A model generated the notes under the pieces. It was given only the letters and a program-made list of their open reading frames with translations. It was not told the origin of the DNA and searched no databases. Below are positions 19,404 to 28,954 of a DNA stretch of 64,000 nucleotides, piece after piece; positions within the stretch are counted from its first letter, which is position 1, and every line of letters starts with the position of its first letter. The position numbers and the translations under genes are program-made. This DNA comes from Maribacter arcticus (GTDB lineage: Bacteria; Bacteroidota; Bacteroidia; Flavobacteriales; Flavobacteriaceae): assembly GCF_900167935.1 (NCBI RefSeq), contig NZ_FUYL01000002.1, forward strand, positions 527,695-591,694, given 5' to 3'.

Positions 19404-20510
19404 TCAGATTTTGAAATAGATTTTTTTCTTGTCTAAAAAGTAGGTGATGAACCAAAAAATAAATAATACCAGCAGTGAGTTCAATACCAGAATAAATAAT
19501 TCAGATACTCCAAATGGTGCTAATAGCCCTTCCGTCCAAATTAAACCAAAATCCCTAAACCATTGTACTCCTACTGTTTCGGCAAAAAGATAAATAAATA
19601 TAGCATTAGTGCCCACTACCGAAAATACAGCACCCCATTTTTTATGGTTGGCCCTTACATCTATAACCCAGTAGAAAAAGGTTAAGGTTAAGATGGCCAA
19701 ACCACCTGAAACTAGGGTAAAAGAGGAGGTGGCAATGCGTTTGATAATAGGTGTGATATTTAAAATATCTAAGGCAAACCCAATAATCAATATCGAAATT
19801 CCCCAAATTAGAAAAGTTTTTAGTTTATAGGCTGTCGATTTATTCTGTAATAATAGTTGTCCACATAGTACGCCCCATATAGTGTGAGCAGCTGTAGGAA
19901 TAAAGTTTACAAAAACCCAATACCCACTATTTACCTTTCCCATAACCAACATATCAACATAAGAGCCGAAACTATCATGCCCTTCTACATAAGGTGCTTC
20001 GGTGTTATAGCCTCTATATAACAACTCTGTCAATATCAAAAGTGTGGCAGATATAATTATTTGATTTTTGTGTGACATGCCCATAATGGCGTAGGCTATT
20101 AAAATGGTAAAAGCCAATTGCACTAAAACATTCCATAATTCCCAAACCAAGGCATGGTTATAAACACAATGCAATAAGACACCAAAGCTGAACAAAAGAA
20201 AGCATCGTTTTAAAATATGCTTAGTTATATTTTTTCTATTACCTATTGCAAGACGTTTTCGCAGCGAAAAAGGCATAGCAACCCCCACAATAAACATAAA
20301 AAAAGGCTGAATTAAGTCCCAAAATCGCAATCCGTTCCATGGATGATGATGTAACTGTAATGCTAAAGGTTCTAAAAATGTGCCTTGGGTAAGTTCGAAA
20401 AAATGATGATGAAATCCTGCTGCTTCCGCAATTAATAAAAACATAATCACTCCTCTAAATACATCTAGGGAATAAAGTCGTTCAGAAATTGGAGCAGACA
20501 ATTGAGCCAT
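19404..20510 (-). CDS. DUF5009/heparan-alpha-glucosaminide acetyltransferase-like membrane protein
   Basis: The 368-residue integral membrane protein has about ten helices. The N-terminus RLYSLDVFRGVIMFLLI followed by RFWDLIQPFFMFIVGVAMP is characteristic of the DUF5009/DUF1624 group, related to the lysosomal heparan-alpha-glucosaminide N-acetyltransferase, which moves acetyl groups across a membrane onto glucosamine. A conserved-looking His cluster follows (AAGFHHHFF). A 181-base gap with no terminator separates it from the PIG-L gene downstream. Acetyl transfer and deacetylation in one cluster suggests amino-sugar metabolism, but direct function is unproven. Confidence 0.8.
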   Translation of the reverse strand: MAQLSAPISERLYSLDVFRGVIMFLLIAEAAGFHHHFFELTQGTFLEPLALQLHHHPWNGLRFWDLIQPFFMFIVGVAMPFSLRKRLAIGNRKNITKHILKRCFLLFSFGVLLHCVYNHALVWELWNVLVQLAFTILIAYAIMGMSHKNQIIISATLLILTELLYRGYNTEAPYVEGHDSFGSYVDMLVMGKVNSGYWVFVNFIPTAAHTIWGVLCGQLLLQNKSTAYKLKTFLIWGISILIIGFALDILNITPIIKRIATSSFTLVSGGLAILTLTFFYWVIDVRANHKKWGAVFSVVGTNAIFIYLFAETVGVQWFRDFGLIWTEGLLAPFGVSELFILVLNSLLVLFIFWFITYFLDKKKIYFKI

Positions 20511-20636
20511 TAAATTTTACTTGTTTGAACTTCCTCTTAAATGTAATAGATTTAAATGGAAAAAAGTTACTGTTCGTATTTTATACCTACTTTTAAATTG
20601 ACAAACTAAAACCTCTACCATTCAATAAATCAGATT

Positions 20637-22142
20637 ATGCGCAACCATTTTTTAATAACTACAATCTTGTTTTTGTGCCTATTCTCTCAGGCACAAGAGA
20701 CTAAAAAAGATACTTCTCCAAAACCTATACCTGAAGCCAAATCTTTTGTCACAAAACATCAAGGAGTCTTTGGTGGTAAAACCATTGATTATACTACTAC
20801 TGCGAAAGAAACTTTTCTAACGAATAAAGATGGTGATTCAATAGCCTCTTTTTGGTCGGTTGCATACACCAAAACAGCGATGGGTGATGTTACTAAACGA
20901 CCTGTAACTTTCGTTTTTAATGGTGGCCCAGGCTCTGCTTCAATGTGGTTGCATATGGGGTTTTTTGGACCTAAAATCGTAAAAGTAGATTCTGACGCTA
21001 AAAATGATGATGGTGCAGCACCATATAACCTAGTAAATAATGAAAATGGTTTATTAGACCTAACCGATTTGGTCTTCATTGACCCTGTAGGTACAGGATA
21101 TAGTAGATTAGTTGGAAAAGGTGAGGGGAAAGATTTCTACGGACTTAAAGAGGATGTAGATTCGTTCGCCCAATTTATTCGTAAATGGGTAACAGAAAAC
21201 GAGCGCTGGTTTTCTCCTAAATATTTGGCAGGTGAAAGTTATGGAACTACACGTGCCGCAGCTCTTGGCAAAGCTTTGGAAGGATCCGGACAAAATATGG
21301 CTTTGAACGGAATGATATTAATTTCTCAAGCACTCGATTATGCCGGCTCTACATCAGAACCAAATAACATTACTTCATTTATTACCTATTTACCAAGTAT
21401 GGCTGCCACAGCATGGTATCACAAAAAAGCCGGACAAGGTAAAACACTGGAAAACTTCACTCAAGAATGTCGCGATTTTACTTATAACACTTATGTTCCT
21501 GCACTTTATAAAGGCAATTTACTTACTGATGAAGAAAAAAATGCAATCGCTGAAAAGCTAGCCTATTTTACTGGGCTTGACAAAACCTATATACTTCGTT
21601 CAAACCTAAGAATACTAATGGGTCGCTTTCAAAAACAATTATTGTTGGATAAAGGATTGGCTATTGGTCGTCTTGACGGACGATTTATGGGAGACGAAGA
21701 AGATAAGGTGTCTGAAAAGCCTCATTTAGGTGATGCTGCCAGCTACCAAATTAGTGCTGCCTATACCGCAAGTCTTAACCATTACTTTGCTTCAGAATTA
21801 AAAATAAAAATGGACAGACCTTATATCACCTCTGGTGGTGGTTCAAATTGGCGCTGGAGAACTGTGCCGGATACTCAATATTGGGAGCCAATGCCGGTAA
21901 ATACAGCTCCAGATTTAGGTGAAACTATGCGTAGAAATACCGCAATGAAAGTAATGGTGGCAAGTGGTTATTATGATTTAATTACTCCTTTTTTTGATGC
22001 GGAATACACTTTTGATAGAAACGGAATTGTGAAAGAACGTGTTCAAATGAAGTACTACGAAGCGGGTCATATGATGTATACCCACGAACCAGATTTAATT
22101 CAGTTAAGTAAAGATATTCGCGAATTTATAAGTACTAATTAA
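20637..22142 (+). CDS. S10 family serine carboxypeptidase
   Basis: The 501-residue secreted protein (signal peptide FLITTILFLCLFSQAQ) is an alpha/beta-hydrolase carboxypeptidase. It shows the oxyanion segment FVFNGGPGSASMWLHMG (about residue 95), nucleophile Ser in LAGESYGTTRAA (about 200), Asp in ASGYYDLITPFFDAEY (about 447) and His in YEAGHMMYTHEP (about 474), the complete S10 triad. It would release C-terminal residues from peptides in the periplasm or outside. The PQQ dehydrogenase gene starts 19 bases downstream. Together with the S8, M1 and S41 enzymes, this section is rich in exported proteases. Confidence 0.92.
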   Translation: MRNHFLITTILFLCLFSQAQETKKDTSPKPIPEAKSFVTKHQGVFGGKTIDYTTTAKETFLTNKDGDSIASFWSVAYTKTAMGDVTKRPVTFVFNGGPGSASMWLHMGFFGPKIVKVDSDAKNDDGAAPYNLVNNENGLLDLTDLVFIDPVGTGYSRLVGKGEGKDFYGLKEDVDSFAQFIRKWVTENERWFSPKYLAGESYGTTRAAALGKALEGSGQNMALNGMILISQALDYAGSTSEPNNITSFITYLPSMAATAWYHKKAGQGKTLENFTQECRDFTYNTYVPALYKGNLLTDEEKNAIAEKLAYFTGLDKTYILRSNLRILMGRFQKQLLLDKGLAIGRLDGRFMGDEEDKVSEKPHLGDAASYQISAAYTASLNHYFASELKIKMDRPYITSGGGSNWRWRTVPDTQYWEPMPVNTAPDLGETMRRNTAMKVMVASGYYDLITPFFDAEYTFDRNGIVKERVQMKYYEAGHMMYTHEPDLIQLSKDIREFISTN

Positions 22143-22161
22143 GTATTAGAAACAGTAACCT

Positions 22162-24297
22162 ATGAGGGTCAACTCCTATATAATTACATATAGTATTCTA
22201 TCGCTTTTCGTTCTTATCAGTTGCAAAGAAGAGACTTCAATAAAAGGTGATAAGAGGTATACCACATGGTCCGCTTATTTAGGTGATTCTGGTAGAAGTC
22301 ATTTTACGACCCTTAACCAAATTACACCTCAAAATGTTTCGCAATTAGAAGTTGTTTGGCGATACGAAGCGCCCGATTGGGGACAAATGCAAATGAATCC
22401 TTTGGTTGTTGATAGCCTTGTCTATGGGGTAACTGCAGCATTACGCGTAGTAGCGCTTCATGCTGAAACAGGTAATGAACTATGGCAATTCGGCGATTCG
22501 GTTCAAGTATGGCATTCTACAAGTAGAGGTGTGTCTTACTGGGAAAATGGAAATGACAAGCGTATTCTATGCACACGTGGTGCTGATCTTTATGCTCTTG
22601 ATGCTCTCACTGGAATACCTATTCCCTCTTTTGGTATAGATGGAAAAATAGACATGCGTTCGGGAATGCCAGAGTCTGCAAAAGAAAAGTTCGTTATTTC
22701 TAATACTCCTGGCTCTGTTTTTAAAGACATTATTGTAATGCCTTTAAGAATATCTGAAGGTTCTGATGCAGCACCTGGTGATATTATGGCCTTTAATGTA
22801 ATTACCGGTAAACCAGAATGGGTGTTTCACACCATACCTCACCCAGGAGAATTAGGGTATGAAACTTGGGAAGACCCCAACGCCTACAAAAGTCCAATGG
22901 TAGGTGCTGCCAATAATTGGGCAGGTATGGCATTAGACGAAGAAGCAGAAATAATTTATGTGCCAACAGGTTCTGCTGCTCCTGATTTTTATGGTGGTGA
23001 CCGTTTGGGAAGCAACCTCTACGCTAATTCATTAGTGGCTTTAAATGCAAATACAGGCGAGTATATATGGCACTTTCAATTTACACATCATGATATTTGG
23101 GACCGTGATCCTCCTGCCCCACCAAACCTTTTAACTGTAGAACATAATGGAGAAAAGATAAAAGCAGTGGCACAAATCACCAAACAGGGCTATGTTTTTG
23201 TTTTTGACCGAATAACAGGAGAGCCTCTATTTGATGTTGAAGAAGTACCTGTTAAACAATCAACATTAGCTGGTGAAGTTGCTTGGCCAACACAACCTAT
23301 TCCCACAAAACCGAAACCTTTTGCACGACAATCGAATGAGCTAACAAAAGAAGATATTAGCCCTTATGCCAAAAATAAAGAGGAGCTTTTAGAATTTTTT
23401 GAGTCCGCAGAAAAAGAAGTTTATAGTCCTCCTAGTCTTGAGCCTACATTGTTGTTTCCTGGTTATGATGGTGCTGCTGAATGGGGTGGTGCAGGTGTTG
23501 ATCCTGAAGATGGAATTTTATATGTGAATTCTAATGAAATGGCTTGGAATCTAAAGATGAAGGTCAATGAAGCTAATGCTCAAGAAATGCCCTTAGGTAA
23601 ACGTATTTATAGTGGTAAATGTGCTACTTGTCATCAGTCAGATAGAAAAGGTTTAGTAGCTAGTGGTTTTCCTTCTCTAGTAGATATTAATCTTAAGAAA
23701 AGCAAAGAAGAGGTGGTTTCTATTGTTACGAAAGGCAAAGGTATGATGACCGGTTTTCCGACATTGTCGGATTCAGAAAAAAATGCTTTGATTGAATTTC
23801 TGTTCAATGAGGAGCAAACTTCAGCCCATCAAGAAAAAATGGAAATTGCCAACACCTCAGAAGAGAACCCATACTTACATGATGGCTATACTAAGTTTTT
23901 AGATGGTAATGGATTACCTGGTATTTCGCCACCTTGGGGAACACTAAACGCTATAGATTTAAATACAGGTGATTTTCTTTGGTCTATTCCTTTTGGGGAA
24001 ACGTGGTCGCTTAAAGAAAAAGGGTTCCCCACAACGGGAACCGAAAATTATGGCGGACCTATCATTACCCAAAACGGACTATTACTTATTGCCGCCACAA
24101 AAGATGGTTTTTTTAGGGCATTTAATAAAACAACTGGTGAGCTTCTATGGGAATATGAGCTGCCTGCAGCTTCGTTTGCTACACCGAGCACATATGAATA
24201 CAAGGGCAAACAGTATATCGTTCTTGCATGTGGAGGCGAAAAATTAGGAACCAAAAAAGGAAATCAGATTATTGCCTTTGCTTTGGCTAACCCTTAA
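22162..24297 (+). CDS. PQQ-dependent dehydrogenase with inserted cytochrome c domain, lipoprotein
   Basis: The 711-residue protein has a lipoprotein signal (ILSLFVLISCKEE). It is a PQQ eight-bladed propeller of the membrane-type quinoprotein glucose/alcohol dehydrogenase family; blade repeats are visible (ALHAETGNELWQFG, ALNANTGEYIWHFQ, AFNKTTGELLWEYE) and the catalytic area includes HHDIWDRDPPAPPNL. A cytochrome c domain is inserted between blades: CATCHQ near residue 487 with a candidate Met ligand in KGKGMMTGFP near 526. Electrons from sugar or alcohol oxidation could thus pass directly to heme. No PQQ synthesis genes are in the window, so the cofactor may be imported. It ends 11 bases inside the convergent NlpC gene. 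Confidence 0.88.
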   Translation: MRVNSYIITYSILSLFVLISCKEETSIKGDKRYTTWSAYLGDSGRSHFTTLNQITPQNVSQLEVVWRYEAPDWGQMQMNPLVVDSLVYGVTAALRVVALHAETGNELWQFGDSVQVWHSTSRGVSYWENGNDKRILCTRGADLYALDALTGIPIPSFGIDGKIDMRSGMPESAKEKFVISNTPGSVFKDIIVMPLRISEGSDAAPGDIMAFNVITGKPEWVFHTIPHPGELGYETWEDPNAYKSPMVGAANNWAGMALDEEAEIIYVPTGSAAPDFYGGDRLGSNLYANSLVALNANTGEYIWHFQFTHHDIWDRDPPAPPNLLTVEHNGEKIKAVAQITKQGYVFVFDRITGEPLFDVEEVPVKQSTLAGEVAWPTQPIPTKPKPFARQSNELTKEDISPYAKNKEELLEFFESAEKEVYSPPSLEPTLLFPGYDGAAEWGGAGVDPEDGILYVNSNEMAWNLKMKVNEANAQEMPLGKRIYSGKCATCHQSDRKGLVASGFPSLVDINLKKSKEEVVSIVTKGKGMMTGFPTLSDSEKNALIEFLFNEEQTSAHQEKMEIANTSEENPYLHDGYTKFLDGNGLPGISPPWGTLNAIDLNTGDFLWSIPFGETWSLKEKGFPTTGTENYGGPIITQNGLLLIAATKDGFFRAFNKTTGELLWEYELPAASFATPSTYEYKGKQYIVLACGGEKLGTKKGNQIIAFALANP

Positions 24298-25480
24298 TCT
24301 GTAATGCTTTCTTTAAATTGATGATGTTTTTATCTTCCTCTTTAAGTAATCTTTTGGTTCGTAAATAACGGTTAACATTGTATTCATCATAATTAGAGGC
24401 GTTCTTATCTACACTACTTATCCGCACCATATTTGAAGAATGAATAAATTGATTATCGCCAATCCACATACCCACATGAACAACTTTTTCTGAAGTCGAA
24501 TCAGTCGCTTTTCTGCCAAAAAACAACAAATCACCTTTGTCTAATTTACTGAAATCTGCAATGGAATCTATAGGTTTACCTGTATGTACCTGCTGTGATG
24601 CATCTCGTGGAATAACCATACCATTCATATAATAAATGGTTTTGGTGAATCCGCTACAATCAACTCCCTTCGTTGATGTCCCTCCCCACAAATAAGGTAC
24701 CCCCATTAATGATTTTGAAGTTTCAATTAGCGCATTAGCATCATAGGTTAAACCTGAAAGCCAATTTGTATAATCACTTGCTTCTTCTTTAGATACCAAA
24801 GCTTGTCTGCCATCTGGAAATTGAACTTTATAATACCTTTCTCCTTCCTCTAAGACCTTCAAAAGACTGCCGGCAACAAGGTCAGATACTCGAATGGTTG
24901 TGTCAGTTAAATCATATGCATGGCCGTAAGTATTCGTATATATAATCTTGTTTGAAGTTGCCCACTGCGATAAACTATTCTCATCCATTAATTGAATACC
25001 CCCAGCATCTACCCATGCCAAATATTCATCTGGTGTTTGTATCAAATACCAATCTTCCTCTTTTTTTAAGACATTAACTTCTGTACCAAGAATCGCTTGG
25101 GTTGCTAATTCTGCAGAGTGTTTTGGGGTACTTCTTAGATTGGCCGCTGAAATATTAATCACTGCCATCGTTTTGCCTTTTAAATCTGATGAAGGAAGTA
25201 TCTTGATTTCGTCTACAACCTGAATTCCTATCTCCTTTAAAGTTGCTTTTAAAGAATCTACTGCCTTTGGTAGATTACTTTCGCCTACCAATTTTAAACC
25301 AGAAGGGTCTTCTAAAACTTCTACATTGAAAAGTGCAGTACGCTTATCAGGAGCAAAAAAATCTTTTATGCTATCAATCTCATCGTTAGAAATTTTCTTT
25401 TCTTCTAAATTGGTGTCGCATGATATATTCAATGCTATCAAAATCAATACAAAAGCTTTATGGAACAGCGTTTTCTTCAT
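24287..25480 (-). CDS. SH3-domain NlpC/P60 (C40) peptidase lipoprotein
   Basis: The 397-residue protein begins with a lipoprotein signal (LILIALNISCDTN). Two bacterial SH3-type domains follow (about 110-175 and 180-235), used to hold cell-wall peptides, then the C40 cysteine peptidase domain (about 245-375) with the nucleophile in VDCSGFTKTIYY and the His in VVHVGMWIGDNQF. These enzymes cut the gamma-D-Glu to meso-diaminopimelate bond and so act in murein turnover or recycling at the outer envelope. Its 3' end overlaps the PQQ gene; its 5' end diverges from the restriction-modification pair. Confidence 0.9.
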   Translation of the reverse strand: MKKTLFHKAFVLILIALNISCDTNLEEKKISNDEIDSIKDFFAPDKRTALFNVEVLEDPSGLKLVGESNLPKAVDSLKATLKEIGIQVVDEIKILPSSDLKGKTMAVINISAANLRSTPKHSAELATQAILGTEVNVLKKEEDWYLIQTPDEYLAWVDAGGIQLMDENSLSQWATSNKIIYTNTYGHAYDLTDTTIRVSDLVAGSLLKVLEEGERYYKVQFPDGRQALVSKEEASDYTNWLSGLTYDANALIETSKSLMGVPYLWGGTSTKGVDCSGFTKTIYYMNGMVIPRDASQQVHTGKPIDSIADFSKLDKGDLLFFGRKATDSTSEKVVHVGMWIGDNQFIHSSNMVRISSVDKNASNYDEYNVNRYLRTKRLLKEEDKNIINLKKALQIKG

Positions 25481-25536
25481 ACCTAAAAAAATTTCAAATA
25501 GTATTAGCCTTGTGAATTTATGTAAATTTATCGCAA

Positions 25537-26766
25537 ATGAAGAAACTTAAGGTCATAGAACTTTTTGCTGGTGTTGGTGGATTTCGCTTAGGATTAGAAG
25601 ACTCAGACAACTATAGGGTGGTCTGGAGCAACCAATGGGAACCTAGTACAAAAACACAGCATGCATCATTAGTTTACGAAGCCCGGTTTGGAAAACAGAA
25701 CCATAGCAATATGGATATTTCTGAAGTAGAAACGAAAGTAATACCAGATGCAGATATTCTAGTAGGTGGTTTTCCCTGTCAAGATTATTCTGTAGCTACT
25801 ACCTTGCAAAATTCTAAGGGTTTAATTGGAAAAAAAGGGGTTTTATGGTGGAGTATTCATAGAATTCTTTCGGAAAAGAAGAATCCGCCCAAGTATCTTT
25901 TTTTAGAAAATGTAGACCGCTTACTCAAATCTCCATCAAACCAACGAGGACGAGATTTTGCCATAATGCTTAAAAGTCTTGACGATTTAGGATATGCTGT
26001 AGAATGGAGGGTAATTAATGCTGCAGATTATGGTATGCCCCAGCGTCGCAGACGTATTTTCTTCTTAGGCTATCACAAGTCAACGCCACTTTACAATCAA
26101 TTTAAAAATATACCCCCAAAAGAATGGATTTTTGATTCTGGAACAATTTCATCTTCTTTTCCTATTACCGATACTTCAACAAAAATAGATTCATTTACCA
26201 TTAATGAAGATTTGGTCGCGCTATCAGAAAATTTTAATGTGGATGGAAATTTATCCCCTTTTCAAAATACAGGTGTGTTTATAAAAGGAAAAGTTCATAC
26301 TACTAAAACGCTACCTTATTTTGGTGGAAAGAAAACTGTTTTAAGTGATATTCTAGAAAAAGGAATAATACCCGATGAATTTTATATTGCTGAAGATCAG
26401 TTTGAAAAATGGGAATATTTAAAAGGTTCAAAAAAAGAAATACGAACAGCCAAGACAGGGTTTTCATATAAGTATAGCGAAGGAAGCATGATTTTTCCAG
26501 ATGCTTTAGACAATGCTTCAAGAACAATAATTACCGGTGAAGGTGGTAAAAGTCCTTCTCGTTTTAAACATGTGGTTCAAACCAAAAAAGGGCTGAGAAG
26601 ATTAACTCCTTTAGAACTAGAGCGTTTAAACATGTTCCCCGATGACCATACTGCCCTTGAAGGAATTTCTAATACCAAAAGAGCATTCTTTATGGGTAAT
26701 GCCTTAGTTGTGGGGGTTGTTCAAAAAATAGCAAATGTTCTTGCTAATAAAATTAGTTCGACGTGA
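25537..26766 (+). CDS. C5-cytosine DNA methyltransferase (type II modification enzyme)
   Basis: The 409-residue protein shows the ordered motifs of C5-cytosine methyltransferases: motif I FAGVGGFRLGLE (AdoMet binding), motif IV GGFPCQDYS with the catalytic Cys near residue 83, motif VI ENVDRLL, motif VIII QRRRRIFFLGY, motif IX RRLTPLELERLNMFPDD and motif X GNALVV. The target-recognition region lies at about 215-345 and is not one I can assign to a site. The stop overlaps the start of the next gene by four bases (GTGA), the arrangement expected for coupled expression with a restriction enzyme. The pair sits between core-looking genes and is probably a horizontal acquisition. Confidence 0.93.
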   Translation: MKKLKVIELFAGVGGFRLGLEDSDNYRVVWSNQWEPSTKTQHASLVYEARFGKQNHSNMDISEVETKVIPDADILVGGFPCQDYSVATTLQNSKGLIGKKGVLWWSIHRILSEKKNPPKYLFLENVDRLLKSPSNQRGRDFAIMLKSLDDLGYAVEWRVINAADYGMPQRRRRIFFLGYHKSTPLYNQFKNIPPKEWIFDSGTISSSFPITDTSTKIDSFTINEDLVALSENFNVDGNLSPFQNTGVFIKGKVHTTKTLPYFGGKKTVLSDILEKGIIPDEFYIAEDQFEKWEYLKGSKKEIRTAKTGFSYKYSEGSMIFPDALDNASRTIITGEGGKSPSRFKHVVQTKKGLRRLTPLELERLNMFPDDHTALEGISNTKRAFFMGNALVVGVVQKIANVLANKISST

Positions 26767-27371
26767 AAAGTAATTTCACATCTGATTTAAGAAAAGAGAA
26801 ACAACTCTCTCGTCTTTTAGATGTGTATTATGAAAAAAGTTTAGTCTATTATGATACATGCCGAGTTCATGATATGAAAAGTCAAATGGCAGGTATTGAT
26901 ATTATGTTTACCCATAAGAAAACAAAAGTTATTTTTAATATTGACGAAAAAGCGCAATTAGATTATATAAATGAAGATTTACCCACATTCGCTTTTGAAT
27001 TAGGCTACTATAAAGAAGATAAGTATAAAGAAGGTTGGCTTTTTAATCCATATAAGAAGACCGATTTCTACTCTTTAGCAACTGCCATATATGAAGATGA
27101 ACCCAACATATTTACTTCATGTAAAGTAACATTGGTTAACCGAAAAATGTTGCTTTCTTTTCTAAATAAAAAAGCTATATCCAAAAAAGTTTTGACAGAC
27201 TATTGTGATTCCAATATAGAGCACCACGGTAAATTAAAAATAAAGGAATTAAATACTAAATATGAAGGATATCTCTATTTTTCAAAAACCAATAAATCTG
27301 AAAAACCAATAAATCTAATTCTAAAATTAGAATTTTTAATTGACCTAGGGATTGCCAAGCGTTTGGTTTAA
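26763..27371 (+). CDS. Probable type II restriction endonuclease
   Basis: The 202-residue protein starts with GTG inside the methyltransferase stop. I do not recognise it by overall similarity. The positional argument is strong, and a plausible PD-(D/E)XK-type site is visible: Asp46 in QMAGIDIMFTHKK, then Asp61-Glu62-Lys63 in NIDEKAQL after a short strand, the spacing expected for that nuclease fold. No helicase, HNH or membrane segment is present. It would cut the sequence that the adjacent methyltransferase protects. It could instead be a regulatory or very-short-patch-like partner, but the motif makes restriction the best call. Confidence 0.72.
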   Translation: MKSNFTSDLRKEKQLSRLLDVYYEKSLVYYDTCRVHDMKSQMAGIDIMFTHKKTKVIFNIDEKAQLDYINEDLPTFAFELGYYKEDKYKEGWLFNPYKKTDFYSLATAIYEDEPNIFTSCKVTLVNRKMLLSFLNKKAISKKVLTDYCDSNIEHHGKLKIKELNTKYEGYLYFSKTNKSEKPINLILKLEFLIDLGIAKRLV

Positions 27372-27425
27372 GGTATAGTTAAACTAAATTGTAGATTTAT
27401 GTACTTTTAATCTTATTAAACACAA

Positions 27426-28850
27426 ATGAAGAAAAGTTTATATTTTTTAATATCAATAAACCTCATTCTTTTATCCTGTAAAGAAAAAAAAGAGGTGGTT
27501 CCAAATGTAGAAACAGTTGTGACCACAAAAATATTAAGCAAGCCTATTTCTGATAAAAATAATGGTGGGCTATTTATCCCAAAAGGATTTGGAGCATTGG
27601 TGGTTGTTGATAGTATTGGGTCTTCAAGACATTTAGCCGTAAATGATAATGGGGATATATATGTTAAGTTAAAAGACCCAAAGGGTCCATTAGGTAATAT
27701 TGCCTTAAGGGATACCACTAATAATGGAAAAGTGGATATTAAAAAGCGATTTGGTAATTATCCATATGACGGAGCTTTTGGGACTGAAATGCGAATACAC
27801 AATGGTTATCTATATTTTAGTTCAGAACTGGTAATTTATCGTCAAAAACTGAGTGAAAAAAAATTAGTTCCAGACGGCAAATTAGAGGTTATATTAACAG
27901 ATCAATACCCTATTCGTTGGCATAATGCAAAATCTTTAGCATTTGATGGTAAGGGTGGTATGTACGTTACCTTTAGTGCTCCAACAAATGCATGCGAGGA
28001 CCCAAATTCTGTAGGTAAAATAAATGGGCTCAATCCATGCCCTATGTTAGATGTATTAGGAAGTATTTGGCGATTCGACGAAAATAAACTTAACCAAACT
28101 CAATATGACGGAGAAAACTATGCTACTGGTATAAGAAGTATTGTTGGTATTTCTTGGAATAGTATAGACAATTCTCTCTACGCTGTTCAACATGGAAGGG
28201 ACTATTTACATAATCATGCTCCTAATATTTATTCTAAATGGGAGAATGCCGTTTTGCCTGCTGAAGAGTTTATGAAAATTGAAAAAGGAGATAATTTTGG
28301 TTGGCCTTATTCTTATTATGACCCTTTTAAAGAAAAAAGATTAATTGCCCCAGAATACGGCGGAGATGGAAAAACAATTACGGAAGATTACAAAAATCCA
28401 TTAATGGGTTTACCTGCACATTGGGCTCCCAATGACCTTTTGTTTTACAAAGGTTCAATGTTTCCAAATAGATATAAAAATGGGGCTTTTGTGGCTTTTC
28501 ACGGCTCTACCAATAGAAGTCCTTATCCGCAAGCAGGTTATATTGTTGCATTTTTACCTTTTGAAAATGGAACTCCAACCGGTGAATTAGAAGTTTTTGC
28601 TGATGGATTTACCGGAACTGATATAGTTGTTGATATGCAAGATGCAAAATATAGGCCTATGGGTCTTGCAGAAGGCCCTGATGGTTCTTTATATATTTCA
28701 GAATCAAAACAGGGAAAGATATGGAGAATTCTATTTGAAGGTGATAAACTTTCGTTTAACAAAACCAACCTTTTAGAAATGGAAAAAAGAAAAACAAGAA
28801 GTTATATTAAGACTCCAAATAAAGAAAATGACTTATTAAATATGAATTAG
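27426..28850 (+). CDS. Sorbosone dehydrogenase/PQQ-type beta-propeller lipoprotein
   Basis: The 474-residue protein has a lipoprotein signal (ISINLILLSCKEK). It is a six-bladed propeller of the soluble quinoprotein glucose dehydrogenase/L-sorbosone dehydrogenase family, visible from the order VQHGRDYLHNHAPNIYS, GDNFGWPYSYYDP, GLPAHWAPNDLLFY, and AEGPDGSLYISESKQGKIW. Such proteins oxidise sugars with PQQ, though many family members have unknown substrates. It contains no cytochrome domain. A TACTTTTA box lies about 25 bases upstream, a weak -7 candidate. It is the second PQQ-type propeller within 5 kb. Confidence 0.83.
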   Translation: MKKSLYFLISINLILLSCKEKKEVVPNVETVVTTKILSKPISDKNNGGLFIPKGFGALVVVDSIGSSRHLAVNDNGDIYVKLKDPKGPLGNIALRDTTNNGKVDIKKRFGNYPYDGAFGTEMRIHNGYLYFSSELVIYRQKLSEKKLVPDGKLEVILTDQYPIRWHNAKSLAFDGKGGMYVTFSAPTNACEDPNSVGKINGLNPCPMLDVLGSIWRFDENKLNQTQYDGENYATGIRSIVGISWNSIDNSLYAVQHGRDYLHNHAPNIYSKWENAVLPAEEFMKIEKGDNFGWPYSYYDPFKEKRLIAPEYGGDGKTITEDYKNPLMGLPAHWAPNDLLFYKGSMFPNRYKNGAFVAFHGSTNRSPYPQAGYIVAFLPFENGTPTGELEVFADGFTGTDIVVDMQDAKYRPMGLAEGPDGSLYISESKQGKIWRILFEGDKLSFNKTNLLEMEKRKTRSYIKTPNKENDLLNMN

Positions 28851-28954
28851 GCTTAAATCTATTGTTCGTTTTTAATAGTATTAATTAATCTCAACATATT
28901 GTTAATCAGCGTATAAAATTTGGAATTGTCATTTTTTTTATTATTTTACTAGGT

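Noticed and set aside
21250..22579. Further CACGTG cores at 21250-21255 and 22574-22579 (and 47525-47530)
   Set aside because: The flanks do not match TGTTnCACGTGnAACA; these are ordinary coding sequence and not parS.
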